Source: CAYYWV01 sp964531525 (lineage in GTDB: Bacteria > Pseudomonadota > Alphaproteobacteria > JAAXGF01). From it: a stretch of 36,901 nucleotides of DNA. This document shows positions 1 through 8,181 of this stretch, one piece after another; the first letter of the stretch is position 1, and every line of letters starts with the position of its first letter. Under the pieces are notes generated by a model, which made no database searches, had not been told where the DNA came from, and saw only the letters and a list, made by a program, of their open reading frames with translations. The stretch covers positions 1-36,901 of the forward strand of contig CAZHDF010000012.1 of NCBI GenBank assembly GCA_964531525.1, written 5' to 3'. The position numbers and the translations under genes are program-made.

Positions 1-58
1 CTCGAGCCGGCGCAAGAGCGGCGGCCTGGAGCGCGTGAAATAGGCGCGCCGGCCGGGC

Positions 59-1246
59 TCAACCCGGTTCGGGACCGCCGCCCTTCCTGAACGGCGCGAC
101 CGCGCCGAGAACGTCGATGTCCTCGTCGACTGCCGCGCGTTCCTCATCGAGAAATCGCGCCACCGCGGCGCGCAGCCCCGCATGCGCGATCCAATGGGCG
201 CTGAAGGTGCGCTCGGGCAGATACCCGCGCGCGATCTTGTGGGCGCCCTGGGCGCCGGCCTCGACGCGCGACAGTCCCTCGGCGATCGCGAAGTCGATGG
301 CGCGGTAGTAGCAAAGCTCGAAATGCAGGAAGCGGTGGAATTCGAGCGCGCCCCAGTTGCGCCCGTAAAGCGTGCTCCCGCCGCGCAGATTCAGCGCGCC
401 CGCGATCACCCGGCCGTCGCGCATGGCGAGCACCAGCACGATATCCCCGGCCAGCGTCTCGCCGAGGCGTTCGAAGAACGCGCGGGTGAGGTAGGGAATC
501 CCCCATTTGCCCTCGCTGGTCGCGATATAGCAGGCGAAAAACGCATCCCAGTGGCTCGATCGAATGGCGTCGCCGGTCAGGGTCTCGATGACGATCCCGG
601 CCTCGGCGACGGCGCGGCGCTCGCGCCGGATGGCCTTGCGCTTGCGCGCCGAAAGCGCGGCGAGAAAGTCGTCGAAATCGCGATAGCCCGGGTTGGTCCA
701 ATGGAACTGGCAACCCGTGCGCAACAGGAAGCCGGCCTCGCCGAGGCGGCGCCATTCCGCCTCGTTCGGGAAGGTGACATGGACCGAGGAGGCCGCCGCG
801 CGCCGGCAAACCTCGACCATCGCGGCGACCAAGGCGTCATGGGCGCGGGCTTGCGCCTCGGGCGCGAGGTCGCGGCGCGGCATCAGGCGCGGCCCGGTCA
901 CGGGCGTGAACGGCACCGCGCATTGCAGCTTCGGGTAATAGCGCCCGCCGGCGCGCTCGAAGGCGTCGGCCCAGCCGTGGTCGAACACGTACTCGCCGTA
1001 GGAGTGCGACTTGAGATAGAACGGCGCGACCGCGAGCACGCCCCCCGCCGGGTCCTCGACCGCGAGATGCCGGGCCGCCCAGCCGGTTTCGGCCGTGGCC
1101 GAGCCCGAGTCCTCGAGCGCGGCGAGAAAGCCATGGCGCGCAAACGGATTGCTCGCGCCCGCGCAGGCGTCCCAGTCGGCGGCGTCGATATCGTGGATCG
1201 AATGGCGGACGCGGACGCCGAGACGCGGGGCGGCGGGTTCGGTCAT
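59..1246 (-). CDS. FemAB-like GNAT-fold acyltransferase (DUF482 / COG3146 family)
   Basis: A 395-residue protein of the family annotated as peptidogalycan-biosynthesis or DUF482 proteins, which have a FemAB/GNAT-like acyltransferase fold. The N-terminal part carries the family pattern NPFARHGFLAALEDSGS (about residues 33-49). Family-typical blocks follow: an APFYLKSHSYGEYVFDHGWA segment, a basic stretch SARKRKAIRRERR, and a C-terminal GAQGAHKIARGYLP motif. No signal peptide or membrane segment is visible, so it is probably cytosolic. It lies 36 bases downstream of the RidA gene on the same strand and is probably co-transcribed with it. The acyl donor and acceptor are unknown for this family. 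The family call is firm; any link to cell-wall modification is inference. Confidence 0.85.
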   Translation of the reverse strand: MTEPAAPRLGVRVRHSIHDIDAADWDACAGASNPFARHGFLAALEDSGSATAETGWAARHLAVEDPAGGVLAVAPFYLKSHSYGEYVFDHGWADAFERAGGRYYPKLQCAVPFTPVTGPRLMPRRDLAPEAQARAHDALVAAMVEVCRRAAASSVHVTFPNEAEWRRLGEAGFLLRTGCQFHWTNPGYRDFDDFLAALSARKRKAIRRERRAVAEAGIVIETLTGDAIRSSHWDAFFACYIATSEGKWGIPYLTRAFFERLGETLAGDIVLVLAMRDGRVIAGALNLRGGSTLYGRNWGALEFHRFLHFELCYYRAIDFAIAEGLSRVEAGAQGAHKIARGYLPERTFSAHWIAHAGLRAAVARFLDEERAAVDEDIDVLGAVAPFRKGGGPEPG

Positions 1247-1282
1247 GCGGTGGGCACGTTTCGCCGGGCGCGATCCGGCCGG

Positions 1283-1750
1283 TCAGGCGATTTCGAAGAC
1301 CGCGTCGATCTCGACCGAAACTCCGAGCGGCAGCGCCGGCGCGCCGACCGCGAAGCGTGCGTGCCGTCCCGGGTCGCCGAACACCTCGACCATGAGGTCG
1401 GAGGCGCCGTTCACGACCTTGGGCTGGTCGGTGAAATCGGGCGTCGAGTTGACGAAGCCGCCGAGCTTCACGCAGCGGACCACGCGGTCGAGGTCGCCGC
1501 CGCAGGCGGCCTTGACCTGGGCCAGGATGTTGAGTCCGCAAAGCCGGGCCGCCTGGTAGCCCTGCTCGACCGTGAGCGCCTCGCCGAGGCGGCCGAGAAA
1601 GCGCAGCTCGCCATTCCAGATCGTGATCTGGCCGGACAGGAATACATGGTTCCCGGTCACCACATAGGGGATGTAGTTCGCGGCCGGGGCCGCGGCTTCG
1701 GGCAGGTCGATCCCGAGCTCCTTCAATCGCGCGTCGATCTTGCCGGCCAT
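1283..1750 (-). CDS. RidA (YjgF/YER057c/UK114) family protein
   Basis: A 155-residue RidA-family protein. Canonical members hydrolyse reactive enamine/imine intermediates released by PLP enzymes such as threonine dehydratase. The C-terminal block HARFAVGAPALPLGVSVEID holds the conserved arginine followed by the strand found in active RidA proteins. The N-terminal extension (MAGKIDARLKELGIDLPEA) marks it as a longer RidA subgroup rather than the archetypal 128-residue type, so its substrate may differ. It is the first gene of a minus-strand pair with the FemAB-like acyltransferase. The diguanylate cyclase lies 114 bases upstream in the same orientation. Confidence 0.88.
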   Translation of the reverse strand: MAGKIDARLKELGIDLPEAAAPAANYIPYVVTGNHVFLSGQITIWNGELRFLGRLGEALTVEQGYQAARLCGLNILAQVKAACGGDLDRVVRCVKLGGFVNSTPDFTDQPKVVNGASDLMVEVFGDPGRHARFAVGAPALPLGVSVEIDAVFEIA

Positions 1751-1864
1751 TGGTTTTCCTCCCGTTCGTTGGCGAGCCTTCGGCGAGGTCTATCGCCTCC
1801 GCCGGGGGCTGTCAAACGCGGAAAAGCCGGAAGCGCGCAGGGAGTCGGGGCGCGGAGCGGCGAG

Positions 1865-2596
1865 CTATTCGGCCGCCGTCTCGGTCTCGAGTCGGCGCCA
1901 GGGGCGGAGAATGCGCGGCTTGGCGTGCTTGGCGAGATACATCGCCGCGTCGGCCTTGGCGAGAACGGTTTTCGCCTCGTCGTTGGGGCCGAAGTTTTGA
2001 ATGCCGAAGCTCGCGCGGATCAGGATTTCGTAATCGCCGTAGACGACGACCGCCGCGTTCAGCCGCCGTTCCAAAGCCTCGGCGCGCCGTCGACCGTCGG
2101 CGGCGGCGGTATGGACGAGAAGCGCCACGAACTCGTCGCCGCCGAAGCGCGCGACGATGTCGGTCGCCCGGACCGAGCGGTGCAGAATGTCGGCGACCGC
2201 CGAGAGCACCGCATCGCCCGCGAGATGGCCGAGCCGGTCGTTGATCGACTTGAAGCCGTCGAGGTCGATGAAGGCGAGGACGCCGGTGGAGCCGAGCCGG
2301 TTGGCGACCGCGAGCGTGCGCGTGAACGCGTCATCGAAGCCGCGCCGGTTGAACAGCCCGGTCAACTCGTCGGTGCAGGAAAGCGCCTCGAGGCGGCGTC
2401 GGCGCTCCTGCTCGTCGGCGAGCCGGCGATGGGCGTCGGAGGCGACGGCGAGCGCCTCCTCGAGGAGCGCGCGGAGATCGATTTTGTCTCCGGGCGTCTT
2501 GGTCGCGCAGGCCGCGAGAAGGCGGTCGGCGATCACGCCGACGCCGGGGACCGGTTGTGTCTCGGTGGTCTGCGCCGCACCCTGCCGGTTGGGCAT
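1865..2596 (-). CDS. Soluble GGDEF diguanylate cyclase
   Basis: A 243-residue protein with one recognisable domain, a GGDEF domain from about residue 70 to 230. The active-site loop is an intact GGDEF at residues 152-156. The entry motif DELTGLFNRRGF lies at 76-87, and the metal-binding segment FIDLDGFKSINDRLGH at 109-124. An RATD at 143-146, five residues before the active site, fits the RxxD product-inhibition site, so it should make c-di-GMP under feedback control. The first 70 residues look helical (EEALAVASDAHRRLADEQERR) and could be a short coiled-coil or dimerisation region. There is no membrane segment or recognised sensor domain. It is transcribed divergently from osmC. Confidence 0.9.
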   Translation of the reverse strand: MPNRQGAAQTTETQPVPGVGVIADRLLAACATKTPGDKIDLRALLEEALAVASDAHRRLADEQERRRRLEALSCTDELTGLFNRRGFDDAFTRTLAVANRLGSTGVLAFIDLDGFKSINDRLGHLAGDAVLSAVADILHRSVRATDIVARFGGDEFVALLVHTAAADGRRRAEALERRLNAAVVVYGDYEILIRASFGIQNFGPNDEAKTVLAKADAAMYLAKHAKPRILRPWRRLETETAAE

Positions 2597-2730
2597 CCTC
2601 GGATTCCTCTTGTTTTTCGCCGGGCTTCACACCGCGGGCACGCTTACCGACGCAAGTGCCGTGCCAGAGATCAAGTATCTGATATGGATGCTTTTTAGTG
2701 TGAACGTCGGGGCGGGAAGGGGGGCAGGTT

Positions 2731-2750
2731 CTGCCGCGCGGCAGCTTTTT
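2731..2750 (+). terminator. GC palindrome plus T5 in the osmC upstream region
   Basis: CTGCCGCGCGGCAG is a perfect 14-base palindrome at 2731-2744 (five-pair stem with a GCGC loop), followed by C and five T at 2746-2750. This resembles a short intrinsic terminator reading on the plus strand. It lies in the 276-base divergent region between the diguanylate cyclase and osmC, about 120 bases before osmC, where no upstream plus-strand gene needs terminating. It could be a small attenuator in an osmC leader, a protein-binding palindrome, or chance. Confidence 0.3.
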
Positions 2751-2872
2751 CCCGGAAAATTTCGCCGCTCTCCCTGAAACGATCCCGCCGCGAATACCCC
2801 ACCGGGGCTTGCCATGGCGTACGCGCTCGGCTCCCATGAGCGCCCCGAGGACAAAGAGAGAGGATTGCCCCC

Positions 2873-3322
2873 ATGACCGAGCATCACGAGCCGCCGCACG
2901 AGGTCGTCGTCACGAGCGACGCCGAGACGGCGCTTGCCCAGAAGATCGTCGTCGGCCCCCATCGCCTGCGTTCCGACGAGCCGGTATCGCTGGGTGGCGC
3001 GGATTCGGGGCCGACGCCCTACGACCTCCTGCTCGCCGGCCTCGGCGCCTGCACGGCGATCACGGTGCAAATGTACGCGGCGCGCAAGGGGTGGCCGCTC
3101 GAAGCCGTGACCGTGACGTTGCGCCACGAGAAGATCCACGCCGCCGATTGCGCCGACTGCGAGACCCGCTCGGGCTTTATCGACCGGATCGACAAGACGA
3201 TCGCCTTCGCCGGGCCGCTCGACGCGGCGCAGCGCGCGCGACTTCTCGAGATCGCCGGGAAATGCCCGGTGAACCGGACCCTGAAATCGGAGGTCGAGAT
3301 CCGCGACCGCCTTATGGAGTGA
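2873..3322 (+). CDS. OsmC family peroxiredoxin-like protein
   Basis: A 149-residue OsmC/Ohr superfamily protein, cytosolic. Members reduce organic peroxides with two cysteines. Here the candidates are Cys60 in the helix LAGLGACTAITVQMYAA and Cys131 in AGKCPVNRTL, both in the usual OsmC positions. Extra cysteines occur in CADC (93-96), which is common in the YhfA/OsmC-like subgroup. The start is supported by an AGAGAGGA stretch about nine bases before the ATG. It is divergent from the diguanylate cyclase. EipB follows 107 bases later, with its own possible promoter. Confidence 0.9.
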   Translation: MTEHHEPPHEVVVTSDAETALAQKIVVGPHRLRSDEPVSLGGADSGPTPYDLLLAGLGACTAITVQMYAARKGWPLEAVTVTLRHEKIHAADCADCETRSGFIDRIDKTIAFAGPLDAAQRARLLEIAGKCPVNRTLKSEVEIRDRLME

Positions 3323-3363
3323 CGCGGCGGGAAGGCCCCGCTTTCCCGGCGGTGGATCGTCGG

Positions 3364-3392
3364 TTGACGGCCTCGCCCGGCGAGCACATCTT
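3364..3392 (+). promoter_or_regulatory. Possible sigma-70 type promoter for eipB
   Basis: A TTGACG hexamer (3364-3369), a 17-base spacer and CATCTT (3387-3392) lie 38 bases before the EipB start. The -35 element is good and the -10 element weak. It would give EipB expression independent of osmC. Confidence 0.35.
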
Positions 3393-3429
3393 TGAGATGC
3401 CCCCACCGCTTCCTCGCGAGAGAAAACCG

Positions 3430-4236
3430 ATGCCGATCATGCCGATACGGTTCCGCAGGCTTCCGGGTCTTATGACGATTGCGGTCGTCGCCATTTTGCT
3501 CGCGGGCCTGTTCGCGAGCGCCGGGCAAGCCGCGACGCTCGCCTCGCACCGCGCGCTCTACCTGCTCAAGGGCGAGAGCAAGGGCGCGGTCGCCATCGAC
3601 GGCGAGATGGCGTTCGAGACGGTCGACGTTTGCGATGGCTGGACGGTCAAGCAGCAGACGGTGCTGCGCGTCGCCGGGCCGGGTAGCGAGACGCGCAGCC
3701 TGATCCGCTCCACGAGCTGGGAATCGAAGGACGGTCGGCGCTTTCGCTTCGAACGCTCGACCCGGCGCAACGGCGTGCTGATCGAGAAAACCGGCGGGCG
3801 CGCCGAGATGACCGAGGACGGCGGCGGCACGGTGATCCTGAGCGGAACCGACGCCCCCGAGATCACGCTCCCGCCGGGAACGCTGTTTCCCTCGCGTCAC
3901 ACGGCCGAGTTGGTCGATCTGGCGAAGCGCGGCGAGCGGTTTTTCCTGCGCGTGATCTTCGACGGCTCGGCCGGCGACGTCCCCAACAGGGTCAGCGCCG
4001 TGATCGGCAATCCTCGCGAATTGCCCGGTCTCGCGGACCCCTCGGCCACGGTCATCGCTTGGCCGGTTCGGCTCGCCTTCTTCCCGATCGACAAGGAGTC
4101 CTCGACGCCCGAGGTCGAGATCGCGGTGCTGATGCAGGAGGACGGCGTCGCTCGCGAGATCGAGCTCGACTATCCCGACATGACCGTGTTCGGCAAGCTC
4201 GCCAAATTCATCCCGCTTTCCCCCGCGCCCTGCTGA
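3430..4236 (+). CDS. eipB: EipB family (DUF1849) periplasmic envelope-integrity protein
   Basis: A 268-residue protein from the ATG at 3430. The N-terminus is a typical export signal: basic residues, a hydrophobic core TIAVVAILLAGLFA, and a likely cleavage after GQA near residue 34. The mature part matches the DUF1849/EipB family, which forms a periplasmic beta-spiral implicated in cell-envelope integrity in Brucella. The two cysteines that form the family disulfide are visible: Cys68 in VDVCDGW and Cys268, the last residue. Position and length agree closely with Brucella EipB. An internal ATG at 3472 would shorten the signal peptide, so the 3430 start is preferred. The gene converges with the ROK kinase; a GGCGGTT/AACCGCC inverted repeat (4256-4286) lies between them. 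Confidence 0.88.
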   Translation: MPIMPIRFRRLPGLMTIAVVAILLAGLFASAGQAATLASHRALYLLKGESKGAVAIDGEMAFETVDVCDGWTVKQQTVLRVAGPGSETRSLIRSTSWESKDGRRFRFERSTRRNGVLIEKTGGRAEMTEDGGGTVILSGTDAPEITLPPGTLFPSRHTAELVDLAKRGERFFLRVIFDGSAGDVPNRVSAVIGNPRELPGLADPSATVIAWPVRLAFFPIDKESSTPEVEIAVLMQEDGVAREIELDYPDMTVFGKLAKFIPLSPAPC

Positions 4237-4296
4237 ACAGCGTTCACCGGCGGGCGGCGGTTCAGTCGTCGAGCCGAAAAACCGCCTAACGGCGCG

Positions 4297-5205
4297 TTAA
4301 CCCCGATCTTCGAGAGGCCATAGCCAGGCGGCGCCGCGCACGCCGCTCGAATCGCCGTGGCGCGCCCGGACGAGCCGGGTGTCCACGCGGTCCGAGAAGA
4401 TCCAGCGGTCCCAGAGCGCCGGAACCCGGTCATAGAGCCCGGCGAGGTTCGAGAGCCCGCCGCCGAGCACGATCACCTCCGGGTCGAGGATGTTGACGAC
4501 GCTCGCGAGCGCCCGGGCGAGCCGCTCCTCGTGGCGCGCGAGCACCGCCCGGGCGCGTGGCTCGCCGGCCTTGGCGCGGGCGGCGATGATCGCCGGATCG
4601 GCCGCGTCGCCACCCGCGTCGCGATACGCGCGCGTGAGCGCCGGGCCCGAGAGAAAGGTTTCGATGCAGCCCGCGCGGCCGCAATAGCAGGCCGGTCCCG
4701 GGCGCTCGTCGTCCGCGGGCCAGGGCAGGGGGTTGTGGCCCCATTCCCCGGCGATCGCGTTGACGCCGACGACCGGACGGCCCGCGACCACCAGCCCGCC
4801 GCCGACGCCGGTGCCGAGGATGACGCCGAAGACCGGATCGGCCCCCGCCGCCGCGCCGTCGCGCGCCTCGGACAGCGCGAAGCAGTTGGCGTCGTTGGCG
4901 AGCCGCACGGATCGTCCGAGGGCGTCGCCCAGGTCCCGGCCGAAGGGGCGGCCGATCAGCCAGGTCGAGTTGGCGTTCTTGATAAGCCCGGTGGCGCGCG
5001 ATTCCGCGCCCGGGATGGCGACGCCGACCGAGCCGCGCGCGGCGAGATCGCGCTCGATCCCAACGACCAGATCGACGATCGTCGCGATCGTGCCCGGGTA
5101 ATCGCCGCGCGGGGTCGCGACCCGGCGCCGGGCGCGCGTCGCGCCCGCGTCGTCGAGCGCGAGCGCCTCGATCTTGGTGCCGCCGAGGTCGACGCCGATC
5201 CGCAT
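4297..5205 (-). CDS. ROK family sugar kinase (fructokinase-like)
   Basis: A 302-residue ROK-family sugar kinase. The N-terminal phosphate-binding motif is IGVDLGGTKIEALAL (residues 3-17). The ROK zinc site is present as GHNPLPWP followed by CYCGRAGCIETFLSGPA, giving one His and three Cys ligands. The second ATP motif VIVLGGGLSN lies near the C-terminus. It should phosphorylate a free hexose using ATP; fructose or glucose is likely, and the exact sugar cannot be read from sequence. The start MRIGVDLGG at 5205 is the family start; a longer in-frame reading would add 27 residues of no family character. It begins five bases after the stop of the HAD gene, so the two form an operon. Confidence 0.9.
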   Translation of the reverse strand: MRIGVDLGGTKIEALALDDAGATRARRRVATPRGDYPGTIATIVDLVVGIERDLAARGSVGVAIPGAESRATGLIKNANSTWLIGRPFGRDLGDALGRSVRLANDANCFALSEARDGAAAGADPVFGVILGTGVGGGLVVAGRPVVGVNAIAGEWGHNPLPWPADDERPGPACYCGRAGCIETFLSGPALTRAYRDAGGDAADPAIIAARAKAGEPRARAVLARHEERLARALASVVNILDPEVIVLGGGLSNLAGLYDRVPALWDRWIFSDRVDTRLVRARHGDSSGVRGAAWLWPLEDRG

Positions 5206-5210
5206 CGAGG

Positions 5211-5882
5211 TCAAAACCCGGCGGCCGCGAGTTCGGCCTCGATCGTTGCCCGCAGGGCGGCCCAGGAATCGAGCCGGTAATGGCATTCGGGCGGCGGGTC
5301 GAGCAGACGGTCGAGCCGGGGATCGGCGACGAAATGAAGGCGGCGCACGTCGGCGGCGAGTTCGGCGACGGCGCGGTGGTGGCGCGGGCTGTCGTCGATG
5401 AAGAAGCAGGGCGCGGTTGCGCGCGCCGCGAGCTCGGCCACCGCCGGTCCCTTGGTGCCGCTATTGGCGATCAGCGGATAGGCGAAGCCGTGACGGGCGA
5501 GCCAGCGGGCGCGCGCCGTCCGCTGGGCCTCGGGGATGTTGCTCAGCACCACGATTTGCGCGCGCCGGGCCAGGACGCGAAGCGCCTCGGCCGCGCCGGG
5601 AACGGGCGCGAGGGCCTCGGTGCGCGCGGCGAAGAAATCCGCGATCAGCGCGCGGATCTCCTCCCTGTCGATCGCGTGATCGTCGTCGCGGTGGCGGATA
5701 TTGCCCATAAGGCGGTAGGACTCATAGGTAAAATAAAGATCGCGGGCGCGGAGAAAGGGATCGAAATCGGCCATGAAGGCGGCGAGGACCTCGTCCACGT
5801 CGCAGACGATCAGCGGCCGGCCGCGCGGAATGTCGAGGGTTGCGATCCGGCGCGCGACCCGGGCGTCGTCGTCGGGGGTCAT
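5211..5882 (-). CDS. HAD family hydrolase
   Basis: A 223-residue protein starting MTPDDDARVARR at 5882. HAD motif I appears as IVCDVDEVLAAF (the second Asp of DxD retained). Motif II is VVLSNIPEAQR, and motif III/IV is SGTKGPAVAEL with CFFIDDSPRHH. These fit a haloacid-dehalogenase-type phosphatase with a small cap. It is the first gene of a two-gene minus-strand operon with the ROK kinase, which suggests it dephosphorylates a sugar phosphate or related metabolite, but that is only context. Longer in-frame readings run to 6137 into the divK promoter region and look non-coding. The 160-base divergent gap to divK should hold promoters for both directions, but I could not pick one convincingly. 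Confidence 0.8.
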   Translation of the reverse strand: MTPDDDARVARRIATLDIPRGRPLIVCDVDEVLAAFMADFDPFLRARDLYFTYESYRLMGNIRHRDDDHAIDREEIRALIADFFAARTEALAPVPGAAEALRVLARRAQIVVLSNIPEAQRTARARWLARHGFAYPLIANSGTKGPAVAELAARATAPCFFIDDSPRHHRAVAELAADVRRLHFVADPRLDRLLDPPPECHYRLDSWAALRATIEAELAAAGF

Positions 5883-6054
5883 GGCGCGGCGAAGGCGCGT
5901 GGCGGGGTTCCGAGGTGGCAAGCCATGTCGGTAAGAATAAAGTAACCTTCCTCCAACTACGATGGCGACATTATCGGGGGAGCGACAAGAGCCTCGCCGC
6001 GACCGTCGTAATCGGCGGAGGTCGCGGCTGCGAGCGCCGAAAATGGAGACCATG

Positions 6055-6420
6055 ATGGCCAAGACCGTCCTGATCGTCGAGGATAACGAGCTCAACATGA
6101 AGCTCTTTCGCGACCTTCTCGAGGCGCATGGCTTCAATACCCTGCAGACGAAAAACGGTCACGAGGCGCTCGATCTGACGCGCGAGCACCACCCCGATCT
6201 GATTATTCTTGACATCCAGCTTCCCGAGGTCTCGGGTCTCGAGGTCACGCGCTGGATCAAGGAAGACGATAGCATCAAGAATATCCCCATCGTCGCGGTC
6301 ACGGCCTTCGCCATGAAGGGCGACGAGGAAAAGATCCGGGAAGGCGGTTGCGAGGCCTACATGGCCAAGCCGATCTCGGTGAGCCAGTTCATCGAAACGG
6401 TAAAGAATTTCATTGGCTAG
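6055..6420 (+). CDS. divK: Single-domain response regulator DivK
   Basis: A 121-residue stand-alone receiver domain. The acidic pocket is E9-D10, the phospho-acceptor is Asp53 (LIILDIQLPEVSG), and the conserved Thr/Ala and Lys lie in AVTAFAMKG and YMAKPIS. Asp53 numbering matches Caulobacter DivK exactly when the third possible ATG (6055) is used. A GGAG at 6045-6048 has good spacing to that ATG; those at 6043 and 6052 are poorer. DivK relays DivJ/PleC phosphorylation to DivL-CckA and so controls CtrA and asymmetric division. pleD follows after 7 bases, the standard alphaproteobacterial pairing. Confidence 0.95.
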   Translation: MAKTVLIVEDNELNMKLFRDLLEAHGFNTLQTKNGHEALDLTREHHPDLIILDIQLPEVSGLEVTRWIKEDDSIKNIPIVAVTAFAMKGDEEKIREGGCEAYMAKPISVSQFIETVKNFIG

Positions 6421-6427
6421 ATAACCG

Positions 6428-7798
6428 ATGTCGGCACGCGTCTTGGTGGTCGACGACCACCCGCTCAACGTCAAGGTTCTCGAAGCGAAGCTCGCCTCCG
6501 AGTATTACGAGGTCATCACGGCGGCCGACGGACTGGCCGCGCTCAAGGCCTTGCGCGCCGAGCGCCCCGATATCGTTCTGCTCGACGTCATGATGCCGGG
6601 TCTCGACGGCTTCGAGGTCTGCCGGCGCATGAAGGACGATCCCGAGCTGTGGCATATTCCGGTGATCATGGTCACGGCGCTGACCGAGAGCAGCGACCGC
6701 GTGCGCGGGCTGGAGGCGGGCGCCGACGATTTTCTCACCAAGCCGATCAACGATACGGCGCTGTTCGCGCGGTTGCGCTCGCTTCTGCGCATCAAGATGA
6801 TGTTCGACGAGCTGCGGCTTCGCGACGAGACCTTTCTTCAACTCGGCGGCTGCGGCGACCGTCGGCTGATGTCCGACGCCGTCGCCGACGGGCGGATCCT
6901 GGTGGTCGAGGACCGCGACGAGGTCGCCGGCATCATCGACGAGGAACTCGGCAAGGAACATTCGGTCACTCGCGTGACCGACGGGGAGGCGGCGCTCGCC
7001 TCGCTGTTCGAACGAGACGCCGATCTGGTGATCGTCAGCCTCGATCTCGCGCGGACCGACGGGCTCCGGCTTTGTTCGCAGCTTCGCAGTCGCGAGGAAA
7101 CCCGTCATCTGCCCGTGCTGATGCTACTCGAGCGCGGCGAGACCGAACGCCTCGCCCGCGGGCTCGACCTCGGCGCCAACGATTATCTCTACCGGCCGAT
7201 CGATCGCCACGAGCTGGTCGCGCGCACCCGAAGCCAGCTCCGCCAGAAACGCTACCAGGACCGGCTGCGCAGCACCTACCGCCGCACCGTCTCGCTGGCG
7301 GTGACCGACGCGCTGACGGGGCTGTACAACCGTCTCTATCTCACCTCGCACCTCGAGGCGCTGCTCGCGAAATCGCTCGACGACAACAAGCCGCTGTCGG
7401 CGGCGATGATCGATATCGACCATTTCAAGCAGGTCAACGACACCTATGGCCATGACGTGGGCGACACGGTGCTGCGCGAACTCGCCGGCCGCCTGGGTCG
7501 TCTGTTGCGGGCGAGCGATCTGATCGCGCGGCTCGGCGGCGAGGAGTTCGTCGCCGTCATGCCCGATACCGATACGGAGACGGCGGCCGCCGTCACCCGA
7601 CGAATCCGCGAGGAGATCGCCAACACACCGTTCGCAAGCGACGTGGTCGAAGGCGGCATCGAGGTGACGGTGAGCATCGGCGTCACCGCCTTCGCGGGCG
7701 CGGGCGACGCGCCCGGCGCGCTTCTCAAGCGGGCCGACGAGGCGCTCTACACCGCCAAGCGCGGCGGTCGCAACCGAGTGGTCAGCGCCAGCGCCTGA
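6428..7798 (+). CDS. pleD: Response regulator / diguanylate cyclase PleD
   Basis: A 456-residue REC-REC-GGDEF protein. REC1 (residues 3-120) has acidic residues D9-D10, acceptor Asp53 and Lys105, so it can be phosphorylated. REC2 (about 155-270) has Ser204 where the acceptor Asp should be and acts only as a dimerisation adaptor, as in Caulobacter PleD. The GGDEF domain (about 290-455) has active site GGEEF at 370-374. The RxxD inhibitory site is RASD at 361-364. It makes c-di-GMP on phosphorylation and drives polar development (flagellum loss, stalk or holdfast formation) in relatives. It is co-transcribed with divK. Confidence 0.96.
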   Translation: MSARVLVVDDHPLNVKVLEAKLASEYYEVITAADGLAALKALRAERPDIVLLDVMMPGLDGFEVCRRMKDDPELWHIPVIMVTALTESSDRVRGLEAGADDFLTKPINDTALFARLRSLLRIKMMFDELRLRDETFLQLGGCGDRRLMSDAVADGRILVVEDRDEVAGIIDEELGKEHSVTRVTDGEAALASLFERDADLVIVSLDLARTDGLRLCSQLRSREETRHLPVLMLLERGETERLARGLDLGANDYLYRPIDRHELVARTRSQLRQKRYQDRLRSTYRRTVSLAVTDALTGLYNRLYLTSHLEALLAKSLDDNKPLSAAMIDIDHFKQVNDTYGHDVGDTVLRELAGRLGRLLRASDLIARLGGEEFVAVMPDTDTETAAAVTRRIREEIANTPFASDVVEGGIEVTVSIGVTAFAGAGDAPGALLKRADEALYTAKRGGRNRVVSASA

Positions 7799-7844
7799 CG
7801 GGACGCCTTCCCGTCGTTCCCGAAAAGCCAAGCGCAACGAAACG

Positions 7845-7866
7845 GGCCGGACGCGCGCGCCCGGCC
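7845..7866 (-). terminator. Hairpin downstream of rpmG
   Basis: GGCCGG (7845-7850) pairs with CCGGCC (7861-7866) across a GC-rich loop. Read on the minus strand, the stem is followed by CGTTTCGTT, a weak T-rich tract. It lies about 40 bases past the rpmG stop and between convergent pleD and rpmG, so it probably ends rpmG transcription and may also hinder read-through from pleD. Confidence 0.4.
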
Positions 7867-7906
7867 GATCACGGCTCCCGCCAAGGTACCCCGCGAGGGG
7901 CGGGCC

Positions 7907-8074
7907 TTACTTGAGCTTGGTTTCCTTGAACTCGACGTGCTTGCGCACGACCGGGTCGTACTTGCGGAAGGTGAACTTCTCGGTCGTCTTCCGCGGGTTC
8001 TTCTTGGTCGTGTAGAAGTACCCGGTGCCCGCCGTGCTTTCGAGCTTGATCAGGATCGTTGCCGGCTTGGCCAT
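7907..8074 (-). CDS. rpmG: 50S ribosomal protein L33
   Basis: A 55-residue protein beginning MAKPATILIKLESTAGTGYF and ending HVEFKETKLK, a clear L33. It contains no cysteine at all, so it is the zinc-independent (C-minus) form. That contrasts with L32 in this window, which keeps its CxxC pairs. It belongs to the large ribosomal subunit near the E site. It sits next to divK-pleD, as in several alphaproteobacteria, but on the opposite strand. A near-consensus promoter lies directly upstream, and AAGGGG supplies the ribosome-binding site. Confidence 0.96.
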   Translation of the reverse strand: MAKPATILIKLESTAGTGYFYTTKKNPRKTTEKFTFRKYDPVVRKHVEFKETKLK

Positions 8075-8116
8075 GCGCCGCGCCCCTTCAGTCTTGTCGG
8101 ACCATTGCTGGGGGCG

Positions 8117-8144
8117 AAGATAGCGGGCGCGGACGCGCTGTCAA
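8117..8144 (-). promoter_or_regulatory. Near-consensus sigma-70 promoter for rpmG
   Basis: Read on the minus strand, TTGACA (complement of 8139-8144) is followed by a 16-base spacer and TATCTT (complement of 8117-8122). Initiation would fall near 8109, leaving a leader of about 35 bases before the rpmG start at 8074. The strength fits a ribosomal protein gene. Confidence 0.72.
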
Positions 8145-8181
8145 GGCCGGGATGCGCCGATGAACCGCGGGTAAGGGGGCG

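Noticed and set aside
2..43. Possible C-terminal tail of a plus-strand gene (13 codons ending in TAG at 41-43)
   Set aside because: SSRRKSGGLERVK is plausible as a protein end, but 13 codons are too few to support a gene call without upstream sequence.
182..2698. An 838-codon open frame on the plus strand
   Set aside because: It runs antisense across three clear minus-strand genes (FemAB-like, RidA, diguanylate cyclase). Its translation is Arg/Glu/Ala-rich with no domain, the usual by-product of GC-rich third positions.
4256..4286. GGCGGTT/AACCGCC inverted repeat between convergent eipB and the ROK kinase
   Set aside because: Seven pairs with a 17-base loop and no T-run; too weak to list as a terminator.
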